Positions 8,647-16,916 of a DNA stretch of 35,261 nucleotides are shown here, one piece after another. The position numbers and the translations under genes were made by a program. Positions within the stretch are counted from its first letter, which is position 1; every line of letters begins with the position of its first letter. The stretch comes from Spirochaetales bacterium. GTDB taxonomy: Bacteria; Spirochaetota; Spirochaetia; DSM-2461. The stretch covers positions 1 to 35,261 of the forward strand of contig JAQQAM010000029.1 of the NCBI GenBank assembly GCA_028532905.1. Direction: 5' to 3'. Under the pieces are notes generated by a model. The model searched no databases. It worked only from the letters and a program-made list of their open reading frames with translations, and was not told the origin of the DNA.

Positions 8647-10065
8647 CTAGTCCTCAATCTCCAATTCCGCCAGTTCCCTGTACATGACTCTGTACCGTTT
8701 GTGCAGGTCTTTTTTATCATAGAAGTTGAGAACCTTCTGGTAGTTTTTTACTCTCAGTTTCTCCACTTCCGCAGGGTTGTTATAGAGAGTCATAATGCCG
8801 TCCGCCAGTTTACTGGCATCCTTGGAGGGCGCTAGAAAGCGTTCATCGAAGTTCAGCAGCTCCGGAACATTACCCACTATGGTGGACACCGCAGGCACAC
8901 CGGCACAGTATCCTTCCAGAAAAACCAGAGGCTGAGCTTCCCGGACACTTGTGAGCAGCAAAACATCAAGGAACTTGTAATAGTCCCTCACATCCTGCCG
9001 TCCGGTGAACTCGAATACATCCTGAAGCTTAAGATTTTCCACAAGAAGCTTACAGTCCTCATAATAACCTTCATCCTCATCGGTGGGGCCTATGCAGTAG
9101 AACCGGGCTTCAGGAACCTTGTCGGCAACGATTTTGCAGGTGGATATGAATGTTTTAATATCTTTAATGGGAACAACCCGTCCCACCAGACCCACATGAA
9201 ACCCCTCCCGGGGTTCCCGGTCTATGGTAAAGCGCTCCACATCAATTCCATTGGGAATCACTTCTGTTTTATCGGCAGGAGCTCCCAATTCCAGCTGTTT
9301 CTGCCTGTTTTCTTCAAACAGGGCTGTTATATGGTCAGCATGGCTGTAGCAGATCCGGCTGATCTTGTTGTAGATTTTGGTCCACATATCCCTCTGATAG
9401 CCCCGGACAATACTGGTTTTCCGGATCTCCATCTCCCTCTCTTTATGGTAGAGGCCGTGTTCTGTCAAAAGAAAAGGCTTTTTATGACGCAGTCGGGCCG
9501 CCAGGGTGGCCAGGCCGGCAAATCCGGTGGAAACGGCATGATAGATATCCGCCTCAGGCGCTTCGGCTCCCAATACACTGAAGAGCATGTCATGTGAGGA
9601 TTTCCAGGCCCAGTAGTAATCGGAAAAAGGGTAGAGGGGGTTATTCTTTCTGTTCCCATTGGTGATCATATTCCAGCCGACCTTCGATTTGACCGCAAGG
9701 TGGTAGAGAAACCGCTTTTCCGGCATCATACTGATCATCTTTTTAACATCAGGATCTTTATTCTCGCCCATGACCTGATGAAACCGGAAAATCTCCTTCA
9801 TCAGCCTCACCCCTTTCCGGGGAGATTTGAAGACTGTACCGGCGGGTTCTCCAATCAGAATATCCCGGCTCTCAATCACATTAGGGGGGAGTTCATAACG
9901 CAGGGGCTGATTGGCTTCAGGTGATATGGTGAAGAGTTTAAAGTCCACTTCGGGAAGGTTTTTGATCAGATCATGAACCCAGGCAGACACTCCCCCGGTG
10001 ATATAGGGGTAGGAGCCTTCCAGAACGATGCAGACGCATATTCTTTTTTCTGCAGTATCACTCAT
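8647..10065 (-). CDS. pelF: PelF-like glycosyltransferase (GT4, Pel polymerase)
   Basis: PelF is the cytoplasmic GT-B glycosyltransferase that polymerises Pel from a nucleotide sugar. The N-terminal nucleotide-fold start contains LEGSYPYITGGVSAWVHDL, the family signature. The C-terminal donor domain carries the retaining-enzyme EX7E motif as EAQPLVFLE, with E376 and E384 counted from the ATG. The chosen ATG at 10065 overlaps the pelE stop by eight bases (ATGAGTGA) and gives 472 residues. A TTG at 10086 is in frame but less likely. The ribosome binding site is weak (GGACGG), consistent with translational coupling. No truncation is visible. Confidence 0.95.
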   Translation of the reverse strand: MSDTAEKRICVCIVLEGSYPYITGGVSAWVHDLIKNLPEVDFKLFTISPEANQPLRYELPPNVIESRDILIGEPAGTVFKSPRKGVRLMKEIFRFHQVMGENKDPDVKKMISMMPEKRFLYHLAVKSKVGWNMITNGNRKNNPLYPFSDYYWAWKSSHDMLFSVLGAEAPEADIYHAVSTGFAGLATLAARLRHKKPFLLTEHGLYHKEREMEIRKTSIVRGYQRDMWTKIYNKISRICYSHADHITALFEENRQKQLELGAPADKTEVIPNGIDVERFTIDREPREGFHVGLVGRVVPIKDIKTFISTCKIVADKVPEARFYCIGPTDEDEGYYEDCKLLVENLKLQDVFEFTGRQDVRDYYKFLDVLLLTSVREAQPLVFLEGYCAGVPAVSTIVGNVPELLNFDERFLAPSKDASKLADGIMTLYNNPAEVEKLRVKNYQKVLNFYDKKDLHKRYRVMYRELAELEIED

Positions 10066-10792
10066 GGCTGTCCGTCCAGAAATCAAGAGCCTTCTGTTCC
10101 TCTGCGCTTCTGTCGGTGTCCTCCCTGATCTCTTCCAGAATTTTCCTCACACGAGGCAGGCTTTTTTTGCTGTAAGCTATCTCAAGCTTCAGCAAACGGT
10201 ATCTTTTATGATCCGGCAGAAGCCGTTCGGCCTGGTCGTAGAGTTTCAGGTTTAACAAAACTTTGATCAGAAGGGCACCGTCTTCCCGTCCTGCGGTTTT
10301 TTCCTTCACCATCCTGATCAGTATCTGGTAGGCTTCTTTCATATAAAAATTGCATAAAGTACTTTCATCCGAATTAAGAAGAGCCATCTGATAGTATATC
10401 TGGGCAGCCCGGGACTTGTCCTCCGGTTTATGGTCTACCTTTATTTTATCTTTCAGATCCATAAGGCGGCTGTTGTATTCTTTCTCAAGAGCATTCAGAC
10501 TTTCAGCGGCAAAAAGGGCCACTTCCTTGTCTTCATACCGGGAAATCTCACTCAAGACGGTTTTCAGAATCAGGTTGGTTTCAAGGTCCCTGTCTCTTTT
10601 AGCCAAAAGCCATTCAATTTCATCCAGGTTGTAGGGTTTTTTCAGAATCGGATTCAGGGCGGTGGATTTATAGGTAAAAGCTTCTATGGGCAGTAAATCT
10701 GACTTGGCTGCCTCGAGGGCGGCACTGGGTGTTCGGGGAATGAAAAGAGATCGAAGTTTATGAATATAGGCATATGAGTCCTTCCGGCTCAT
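10058..10792 (-). CDS. pelE: PelE-like helical-repeat protein, apparently without membrane segments
   Basis: Assigned mainly by position between pelD and pelF. In Pseudomonas, PelE has two membrane helices followed by a TPR-like region and holds the synthase complex together. This 244-residue protein is charged and helical throughout, with TPR-like helix pairs in its second half (around YYQMALLNSD and LLKVLLNLKLYDQAERLL), and I see no membrane segment. It therefore looks like a soluble PelE that would have to be recruited by PelD or PelG. The ATG overlaps the pelD stop (ATGA) and the 3' end overlaps pelF, so all three genes are coupled. Sequence recognition alone would not have named it. Confidence 0.7.
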   Translation of the reverse strand: MSRKDSYAYIHKLRSLFIPRTPSAALEAAKSDLLPIEAFTYKSTALNPILKKPYNLDEIEWLLAKRDRDLETNLILKTVLSEISRYEDKEVALFAAESLNALEKEYNSRLMDLKDKIKVDHKPEDKSRAAQIYYQMALLNSDESTLCNFYMKEAYQILIRMVKEKTAGREDGALLIKVLLNLKLYDQAERLLPDHKRYRLLKLEIAYSKKSLPRVRKILEEIREDTDRSAEEQKALDFWTDSHE

Positions 10793-12177
10793 ATCTTCTG
10801 AACCTCCAGCAGGAATTCCGCCCGCTTTATCAGGTCATCAGGGTCCATTTTCTCTCCTGTTCCACTGGATGCATAACCCAGATTCAGATCGGGATTGATT
10901 TTATTCCCTTCCAGTTCCCAGACTTTGGAGTTCACATGCTCCAGGGCTTCCAGGCAGAATAGGGAACACCCGTCAAAGTCCATATGAGGGACATAAAGGG
11001 CCATCTTTGAATCATCCCTGTAATGAAACAGCTCGGCATTATTACTGTGAAGCTCTGCCAGGCCTTTGGCCAGTTCCGCCTGCAGTTTTATGATTTTCTC
11101 CGTTCCGTATTGTTCTATCCGTTCACTATAGTCCTGGAACTCCAGAATGATCAGACTGGAGGAGTTAAGGGTTCCTGATTCATCATAACGGCTTTTATCC
11201 ATAACCCTGTACAGCTGGGTAAACTGGGGCAGCCCTGTTATCTCATGCTGTTCTTCTCCTAACAGGAGTTTTTCAAAGTCCAGAGACTTTTTTAGAGCTG
11301 GTTGCGCCAGGCTTATGATGATCTGAATCAGATTCTCTGTGTAACCGCTGTATTTGATAAAGGGAAGGGATTCAATGTTAAGGACGCCCCAGGTTGTGTT
11401 GTCCAGAACAATAGGAGCACAGATTATGCTTTCCTTGCTGTTGAGCTGACTCAGGTTATCATAATCCAGGGTCATTCTCATGGAAAAGAGCTGGTTATTT
11501 CTGAATACCCAGCCTTCAATGGATTCCTGAAGATCCAAAACCGACTCACTGTTTTCCGGTTCTATTCCCTTTCTCATTCTTAGATTCAGTTTATTTTTAG
11601 CCGGATTATACACCCAGAGGGACAGAGATTCGGCATTTGTGAAATGGGTTACCGTATCCAGGAGTTTGGAGATACTCAGATTTGTGTCCAGGCAGTCAAT
11701 TTCATTGATTTTGTCATACAGAAGGTTGATGGCGTCTTTCTGACGAGTAACCCTCTCCTCAAGCTCCTGAATGATGCCCTGCTGAGCCTGGGATATTTTA
11801 CTCAATTGATTTCTTTCGTTGGATACCCGTCTGAAACGGTGCATAATTTTGGTGAGTTTGTATTCCCTGAGTTTTCTGAGAGCTCCACCCAGATAGATAA
11901 GCAGAATGCTCAGACTGATAACATTGACTGTGGGCAGAACTGCGGGGAATACATTAAACGCATAAATCTCAGCAGTCATATGGACTATGAGTGCGATCAC
12001 CAGAACGAGAAGGCCAGCCAGTCTTCCATGCCAGAATGACATCAGGACACAAGAACTCATAATCAGCATCATGGCGGAGCTGATTCCAAAATCGAGGATT
12101 GGTAAAACGGATATAGAACCGATTATAATAGCTGTTACAATGGTTTCCGGCAGGAAATTTCTTTTCTTTAGCTGCAT
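10789..12177 (-). CDS. pelD: PelD-like membrane receptor with GAF and degenerate GGDEF domain
   Basis: PelD is the inner-membrane c-di-GMP receptor that activates Pel synthesis. The 462 residues show the family architecture: about four membrane helices (within 12-98), a coiled coil (about 105-165), a GAF domain (about 165-300) and a C-terminal degenerate GGDEF domain. The active-site position reads HYRDDSK, with RDDSK at 387-391 instead of GGDEF, so it cannot be a cyclase. The position of the I-site, RxxD in Pseudomonas PelD, reads SNNA (378-381) in my manual alignment, so classical c-di-GMP binding is doubtful. It is the first gene of pelDEFG. The ATG at 12177 has no Shine-Dalgarno site and lies 13 bases below a TATAAT, so the leader would be very short. 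Confidence 0.88.
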   Translation of the reverse strand: MQLKKRNFLPETIVTAIIIGSISVLPILDFGISSAMMLIMSSCVLMSFWHGRLAGLLVLVIALIVHMTAEIYAFNVFPAVLPTVNVISLSILLIYLGGALRKLREYKLTKIMHRFRRVSNERNQLSKISQAQQGIIQELEERVTRQKDAINLLYDKINEIDCLDTNLSISKLLDTVTHFTNAESLSLWVYNPAKNKLNLRMRKGIEPENSESVLDLQESIEGWVFRNNQLFSMRMTLDYDNLSQLNSKESIICAPIVLDNTTWGVLNIESLPFIKYSGYTENLIQIIISLAQPALKKSLDFEKLLLGEEQHEITGLPQFTQLYRVMDKSRYDESGTLNSSSLIILEFQDYSERIEQYGTEKIIKLQAELAKGLAELHSNNAELFHYRDDSKMALYVPHMDFDGCSLFCLEALEHVNSKVWELEGNKINPDLNLGYASSGTGEKMDPDDLIKRAEFLLEVQKI

Positions 12178-12190
12178 ACTGGTATATATG

Positions 12191-12198
12191 ATTATACT
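12191..12198. promoter_or_regulatory. Overlapping divergent -10 boxes between pelD and the PelB-like gene
   Basis: Only 48 bases separate the two divergent start codons. On the minus strand TATAAT occupies 12196-12191 (for pelD). On the plus strand TATACT occupies 12193-12198 (for the exporter). The two boxes overlap by four bases, so the polymerases would compete for or share one melted region. A weak -35 for pelD (TTTATC, 12219-12214) overlaps the exporter's AGGAG ribosome binding site at 12210-12214. No clear -35 is seen for the plus direction. Confidence 0.5.
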
Positions 12199-12225
12199 GT
12201 ATATTATTCAGGAGATAAAGTTGTT

Positions 12226-15200
12226 ATGAAGTATCTTTATTCTAATAGCATATTGAGCATCATTTTTTTGGTGCTGATCCATATACTCCAGCCTCAGGCT
12301 GTTTTTTCCCAGGAGAATCCCGAAACCCCGGAAGCATCCGGGGCGGAAACAGAAAATGCTGAAACGGGAGAAGAAGCTCCCGAAAATGTAAAACTGACTC
12401 CCGTATTTCCCTTAAGTGAAGAGGGGCTAGTTTTTCTGGAAGGGGAATCTGCTGTTTCCACCAACTTTGCAACATCTGCGGTATTCAATTACGGGGCTTC
12501 GGGGTATAAGTCCCTACAGCTGATTCAGCAGAATGCCCCCTACGGAGGGCAGGCCTATTTTGCTGAGTATGCCTTTTACGTGGAAGAGGAGGGGGAATAT
12601 GCCTTCTGGTACGGAGGAACTCCTCCCGGACCGGAAGATAAAGCCTATCCCTCCTTTGCCAGTACCTTTCGTTATGTATTAGATGGCGCCGAGCCGGTAA
12701 TGGTGTACAGGGAAGATGTGGCCGTTGTGGAAGCCTATACGCCTTCCTATTACTGGATGGAGGTGGAGACCCTGTATCTCACAAAAGGGGTACACCGTAT
12801 CCGGTTTGAGGTTCCTGAAAAAAGGCTGTACGACGGGCGGTATTACTTCTTCCTGGATGCCTTCTTTTTTCTCAGAACCGATCTGACAGATGCAGAACTG
12901 ACCCTGATTCCTCCTGTCTTTCCTGAAAACAGAAGCGACCGCTCCATAGACAACCCTTTTCAGTCCATCTCCTATTATGAAACTGCCATCAAGGAGAATC
13001 CGGGCAACAAGAATGCCTATGTTGTGCTGTCTATGGTCTACTCATTGCTGGGAGACTATATCAATGCTATAAAAAACCTGAACAAGGCGGTAAGTCTTGA
13101 TCCGGAAGATCCCTATCCCCTTCTGCTGACAGCCAAAAACAGGATCTGGAACGGTGAGGTCACAGAGGGACTCACCGTCTACAGGCAGCTTCTGACCCTG
13201 GCTCCCGACAATGCCGCCTACTGGGCGGAAGCCGGAAAAGTGGCCGCCTGGACCGGCAACTACCGGGAATCCATAGAGTTTTTCACTCAGGGGCTGGAAC
13301 AGTTTCCCGACGATCTGAACCTGAAGGTCAATCTGGGACTGACCTACCTGTGGATGGCCCGCAGTGATGATGCGGAAACCATGTTCAAGGAAGCCCAGGA
13401 CAGTGCCCTTGATTCCCATGACAGAGTTATGGAACTGGGAAGTATTCACTCGGTAAACGGCTATCCCCAGTATTCGGAGAACATCTATCTGAAAGAGATC
13501 GATTCGTCTCCCCAGTACCTGGAAACCTATCTGGCACTGGAAAGTTCCTACAGACAGATGGGTGAGACAGAAAAAGCGGAAGCCATTGTCAACAGAATAT
13601 ATGAGACCTTTGAAGAGAGCCCTGAGCTCAGGGAATATATGCAGGTCTATGATGAGAAGATCAATATGAAAAACGGTATTCTCCAGGACTATATTGATGC
13701 CCTGGCGGAACAGCCTGATAACATTCCCTTGAGACAGCTTCTGTCCCAGACCTATTTCTGGAACGGGCTGAAAGAGGAAGCTGTGGACCACTCTCTGCGG
13801 ATTCTGATCAACAAGCTCTATATCAGCATGAAGGAATTTGATGCCAGAGCAATGGATCTGCTCTCCCTGATAGACAGAATGTCACGGTTCCGGGATCAGT
13901 TTTCCGAGCTGGAAGAGGCCTATCTTCTGGGTGCCAGAGAGCTGGAACTGGCCCGGAGCAATTATGATAAAGCCATTGCCGCACAGGAGAAGAAACCCGA
14001 TGATCCGGGGTTGATAGAAAAAGCGGACGCCGCCGCTCTTGAGTATATCAATGCCTCTGACAGCTACAATAACTGGGTATTCAGAAGTGCAGGTCTGGAG
14101 GCAGATAAAGAGGCACTTCTGGAGGAATGGAATCAGCTGCTGGAAAAAGAGAACAATGATGAAGAGATTTTCAGGCAGCTGCTGGGTGAATCCGAGTGGT
14201 CCTGGGACAGGTATTTTACACTGAACGAACTGCGGCAGGTGCAGAGGGATGAACCCTTCCTGGCCGGTTATATCCTCTCCCGTCTGGCTCTGTTCTCCGG
14301 TAAGTACGGAGAAGCCGGCAGATACCTGGAAACAGAAGTGTTCGATGAAGATCCTCCCTCCCGCTACGGCCTGTATGAGAGTTATCTGTGGAGTATGAAC
14401 CGGGAAAAGCAGAAAAGCATGTGGGAAGAGGAAGCCGATGTCCTTACCATTTACAGACAGCATCTATTTGATATGGAAGCAGCGGCCTGGACAGACCCGG
14501 AGGGCTCCGGGTTTATGATCCCTGCTGCAGATGAGACGGATGCCCTTGTTGAAGAGATCAAAACCCGTGTACCTGACATGAAGAAAGAGGGTGAAGAGAT
14601 CGCAGGAGTCCTGCAGGATATGAAGTCCATTCTGGACCGGCAGCTGGTCCGTCAGATTTATTATTATGAGCAGGATACCTATCTTCTGCGCTATTCACTG
14701 GGTGAATACTATCTGGATATGGAAGAGAATCTGAAGGCGGTTAAACAGTTTGAACGGGTTCTGGCAATGGACCCCTGGAATATATCCGCCAACTACAAAC
14801 TGGGAATTGTCAGCCAGAGGGCGGGTAACTGGTCCCGGGCCATGGCTCAGTATAAAAAGGTCTACTATCAGAATCCCCGGTATGAGAATGCGGCGTACTA
14901 CTATAATCAGCTGGCCAGACAGAATGCCGATTCTGTTTCTGTTTCGGCGCAGAATATTACAGATACCTCCCGTATCAATTACAGGGGCTATGCCAACTAT
15001 CAGACCCGGATCAACACCTGGATGGGCTGGGGACTGACCTATAAAATCGATATGGACCGGAAATACCGCTCCTTTGACGGAGATCCGGCGGGGCAGTTCA
15101 AGATGCACTCCATGGAACTGGATGTTCCCTTCACCATTCCCGACTGGAATCTGATTCTGACTCCCGTGGCGGGTCTCTATTTCGGCAACAGTCTCTTCGG

Positions 15201-15963
15201 GGAGACATGGGATACTTCAGATACAGAAGTGACTGAACCTGCCGGATTTATGGATTTCAGCATTGTTAAACCTCTGGCCGGTTTTTCGGCAGGGTGGAAG
15301 TGGAACTTCCTGGATACATCCCTGGGATACCGGTACCAGCTGGAACGGGAATCCATGTTCCCCGAAAGGGATCTCACCCGCAGCCATTTTGTCAATCTGA
15401 ATGCCTCCACCTATTTCCCTCTGGAAAACTCATATGACTGGGGGCCGTTCATTACGAGAACCTACGGACAGTTTGAGTTTCTTACTAATACTTCGGATGC
15501 CTCGGAAAGCAATATCAAGGGACAGGCTCTGCAGGAGGCTTCCATCGGTCTTGTGGTGGCCCGGAAACCTCTTGTTCGGCTTACGGCCAACGGTCTGTTC
15601 AATCTGGAAGACGGAAGCGAATCCACCATTGTGGACTATTACCTGCCCAGCGGTGTTCTCGAAGCCAAAGGGGGACTCAGGGGAACCGTCAATTTTCATA
15701 ACGAGACCTATACGGAAAACCTGGAACTCAGTCTGTTCGGTGCAGTGGGAGGATATTTTGTCAATGTCTGGGGTAACGGAGATATGGCAAAATCCCTGAA
15801 GGCAGAGAGCTATTTCGGAATGTATTATGTGAAGGAGACCATGACCCTGTACCTGAATATTGGAGGCAGTTCCACATTCCAGAATGCTCAGGATCTGAAC
15901 TTCTGGGAATTCTCTGCCACTCTGGGAGCCAGAGTCAGTGTTCCGTCTCTACTGACAAACTGA
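12226..15963 (+). CDS. PelB-like outer-membrane exporter: CBM-like domain, TPRs and beta-barrel
   Basis: The protein has 1245 residues. Order: signal peptide (1-28); an acidic Pro/Glu linker (29-57); a beta-sandwich resembling CBM6/CBM35 carbohydrate-binding modules (about 62-218), with FLEGES, GEYAFWYGG, FRYVLDG, LTKGVHRIRF and FLDAFFFL in the expected order; TPRs (about 245-480, clear NPGNKNAYVVLSMVYSLLGD type); a helical or coiled-coil stretch (about 555-645); further TPRs (about 815-895); and a C-terminal region of alternating amphipathic strands (about 905-1240) typical of an outer-membrane barrel. Pseudomonas PelB (about 1190 residues) also joins periplasmic TPRs to an export barrel, so this is probably the Pel porin. 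The N-terminal carbohydrate-binding-like domain is not part of that model. The chain ends SLLTN, without a terminal aromatic residue. AGGAG precedes the ATG by 11 bases. It is divergent from pelD. Confidence 0.85.
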   Translation: MKYLYSNSILSIIFLVLIHILQPQAVFSQENPETPEASGAETENAETGEEAPENVKLTPVFPLSEEGLVFLEGESAVSTNFATSAVFNYGASGYKSLQLIQQNAPYGGQAYFAEYAFYVEEEGEYAFWYGGTPPGPEDKAYPSFASTFRYVLDGAEPVMVYREDVAVVEAYTPSYYWMEVETLYLTKGVHRIRFEVPEKRLYDGRYYFFLDAFFFLRTDLTDAELTLIPPVFPENRSDRSIDNPFQSISYYETAIKENPGNKNAYVVLSMVYSLLGDYINAIKNLNKAVSLDPEDPYPLLLTAKNRIWNGEVTEGLTVYRQLLTLAPDNAAYWAEAGKVAAWTGNYRESIEFFTQGLEQFPDDLNLKVNLGLTYLWMARSDDAETMFKEAQDSALDSHDRVMELGSIHSVNGYPQYSENIYLKEIDSSPQYLETYLALESSYRQMGETEKAEAIVNRIYETFEESPELREYMQVYDEKINMKNGILQDYIDALAEQPDNIPLRQLLSQTYFWNGLKEEAVDHSLRILINKLYISMKEFDARAMDLLSLIDRMSRFRDQFSELEEAYLLGARELELARSNYDKAIAAQEKKPDDPGLIEKADAAALEYINASDSYNNWVFRSAGLEADKEALLEEWNQLLEKENNDEEIFRQLLGESEWSWDRYFTLNELRQVQRDEPFLAGYILSRLALFSGKYGEAGRYLETEVFDEDPPSRYGLYESYLWSMNREKQKSMWEEEADVLTIYRQHLFDMEAAAWTDPEGSGFMIPAADETDALVEEIKTRVPDMKKEGEEIAGVLQDMKSILDRQLVRQIYYYEQDTYLLRYSLGEYYLDMEENLKAVKQFERVLAMDPWNISANYKLGIVSQRAGNWSRAMAQYKKVYYQNPRYENAAYYYNQLARQNADSVSVSAQNITDTSRINYRGYANYQTRINTWMGWGLTYKIDMDRKYRSFDGDPAGQFKMHSMELDVPFTIPDWNLILTPVAGLYFGNSLFGETWDTSDTEVTEPAGFMDFSIVKPLAGFSAGWKWNFLDTSLGYRYQLERESMFPERDLTRSHFVNLNASTYFPLENSYDWGPFITRTYGQFEFLTNTSDASESNIKGQALQEASIGLVVARKPLVRLTANGLFNLEDGSESTIVDYYLPSGVLEAKGGLRGTVNFHNETYTENLELSLFGAVGGYFVNVWGNGDMAKSLKAESYFGMYYVKETMTLYLNIGGSSTFQNAQDLNFWEFSATLGARVSVPSLLTN
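12409..12879 (+). other. Carbohydrate-binding-module-like domain within the PelB-like exporter
   Basis: This stretch encodes about residues 62-218. Its pattern of short beta strands, aromatic residues (YFAEYAFYV, YAFWYGG, YYWMEVETLY) and a closing hydrophobic strand resembles CBM6/CBM35 beta-sandwiches, where such aromatics line the sugar site. It lies periplasmically, just before the TPRs. The family call rests on pattern reading only. Confidence 0.55.
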
Positions 15964-15977
15964 TTGAAAAGCTGATT

Positions 15978-16829
15978 CTATAGACGGAACAGGCTCTTGC
16001 ACTCCTGAAAGAGAGGATCGTCTCTCATTTCCAGCATGAATTTATCCTGGAAATAGTTGAGCTGCTCCAGTTTTATGCCCGAATACTTCAGATAGGGCGC
16101 CAGGGCATTCCGGGTCTCTTCTGAAAAACCGAACTCATGGAGTACGGATGACAGAATATCGGCTATGGAAACAATAACAATCAGTTCTTTGTGAGGGGAC
16201 TGGATATTCACATTGCCATGCTCCCCGGCAGTATCCGCATAGATGGCCGGAAAATTCCAGCTTTCCATGATTTTGCGTCCCACTTCTCTGTGGTTGGCTC
16301 CAAAAAGGGCTTCCTCTTCGGCACAAGTCTTGTTTTCATCCTGATTGACATATTCCATAATGCCGTCATATCCGTTTTTCTGTGATTCATAAAGGCTCAT
16401 CTGACCGATGTCATGAAGGAGGCCAGCCAGAAAAGATTCTTCACGGATTCTGGCATTCCCTGATAGATCACAGAGTTTCTGGGCAATAAAAGCGGTAATC
16501 AGAGAGTGCTGCCAGAAATATTTGTAAAAAGGGGAGACCGCTTTCTGTGAAAACATATTGGATGCGGTCAGCAGCATAACCAGGCTCTTGATGGCTTTGA
16601 ATCCCATTAGAGAAATGGCTGTCTGCAGACGGGAAATCTGCTGCTGTCTGGCATAGAGAGCCGAGTTGGCCACTTTTAGAATTTTTGCTGTCAGTCCGGG
16701 GTCCATACTGATCAGGCTTTCCAGCTCTGTAAAGGATACCTCATCCAGATCCTCAGCGAAAGTGAGTACTTTTGTGGCCACATCGGGCATGACCGGTATG
16801 GTCTTCAGATATTTTTCAAACTTGTCCAT
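15978..16829 (-). CDS. HDOD-domain protein
   Basis: A 283-residue single-domain protein of the HDOD family, a non-catalytic relative of HD phosphohydrolases found in signalling networks. Typical segments are the opening IPVMPDVATKVL, the helix pair around DPGLTAKILKVANSALY, LQTAISLMGFKAIKSLVM, and the central FLAGLLHDIGQMSLYESQ. Metal-ligand residues are incomplete, as is usual for HDOD. Family members often work with c-di-GMP or two-component proteins to control motility, biofilm or the cell cycle; the specific role here is unknown. It converges on the PelB-like gene with a 14-base gap and diverges from the oxidoreductase gene, whose start is 87 bases away. The ribosome binding site is weak. 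Confidence 0.9.
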   Translation of the reverse strand: MDKFEKYLKTIPVMPDVATKVLTFAEDLDEVSFTELESLISMDPGLTAKILKVANSALYARQQQISRLQTAISLMGFKAIKSLVMLLTASNMFSQKAVSPFYKYFWQHSLITAFIAQKLCDLSGNARIREESFLAGLLHDIGQMSLYESQKNGYDGIMEYVNQDENKTCAEEEALFGANHREVGRKIMESWNFPAIYADTAGEHGNVNIQSPHKELIVIVSIADILSSVLHEFGFSEETRNALAPYLKYSGIKLEQLNYFQDKFMLEMRDDPLFQECKSLFRL

Positions 16830-16916
16830 TACTTATATAATCGTTCCCTTTCCCTAAAAATTCGACTATTATAAATGTATTTAAACTGCAAAGATAGAGA
16901 AAAGGAGCACAAAATA

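Noticed and set aside
13042-13791. 249-residue minus-strand open frame inside the PelB-like gene
   Set aside because: It is antisense to clear TPR coding sequence and has no start signal or motif.
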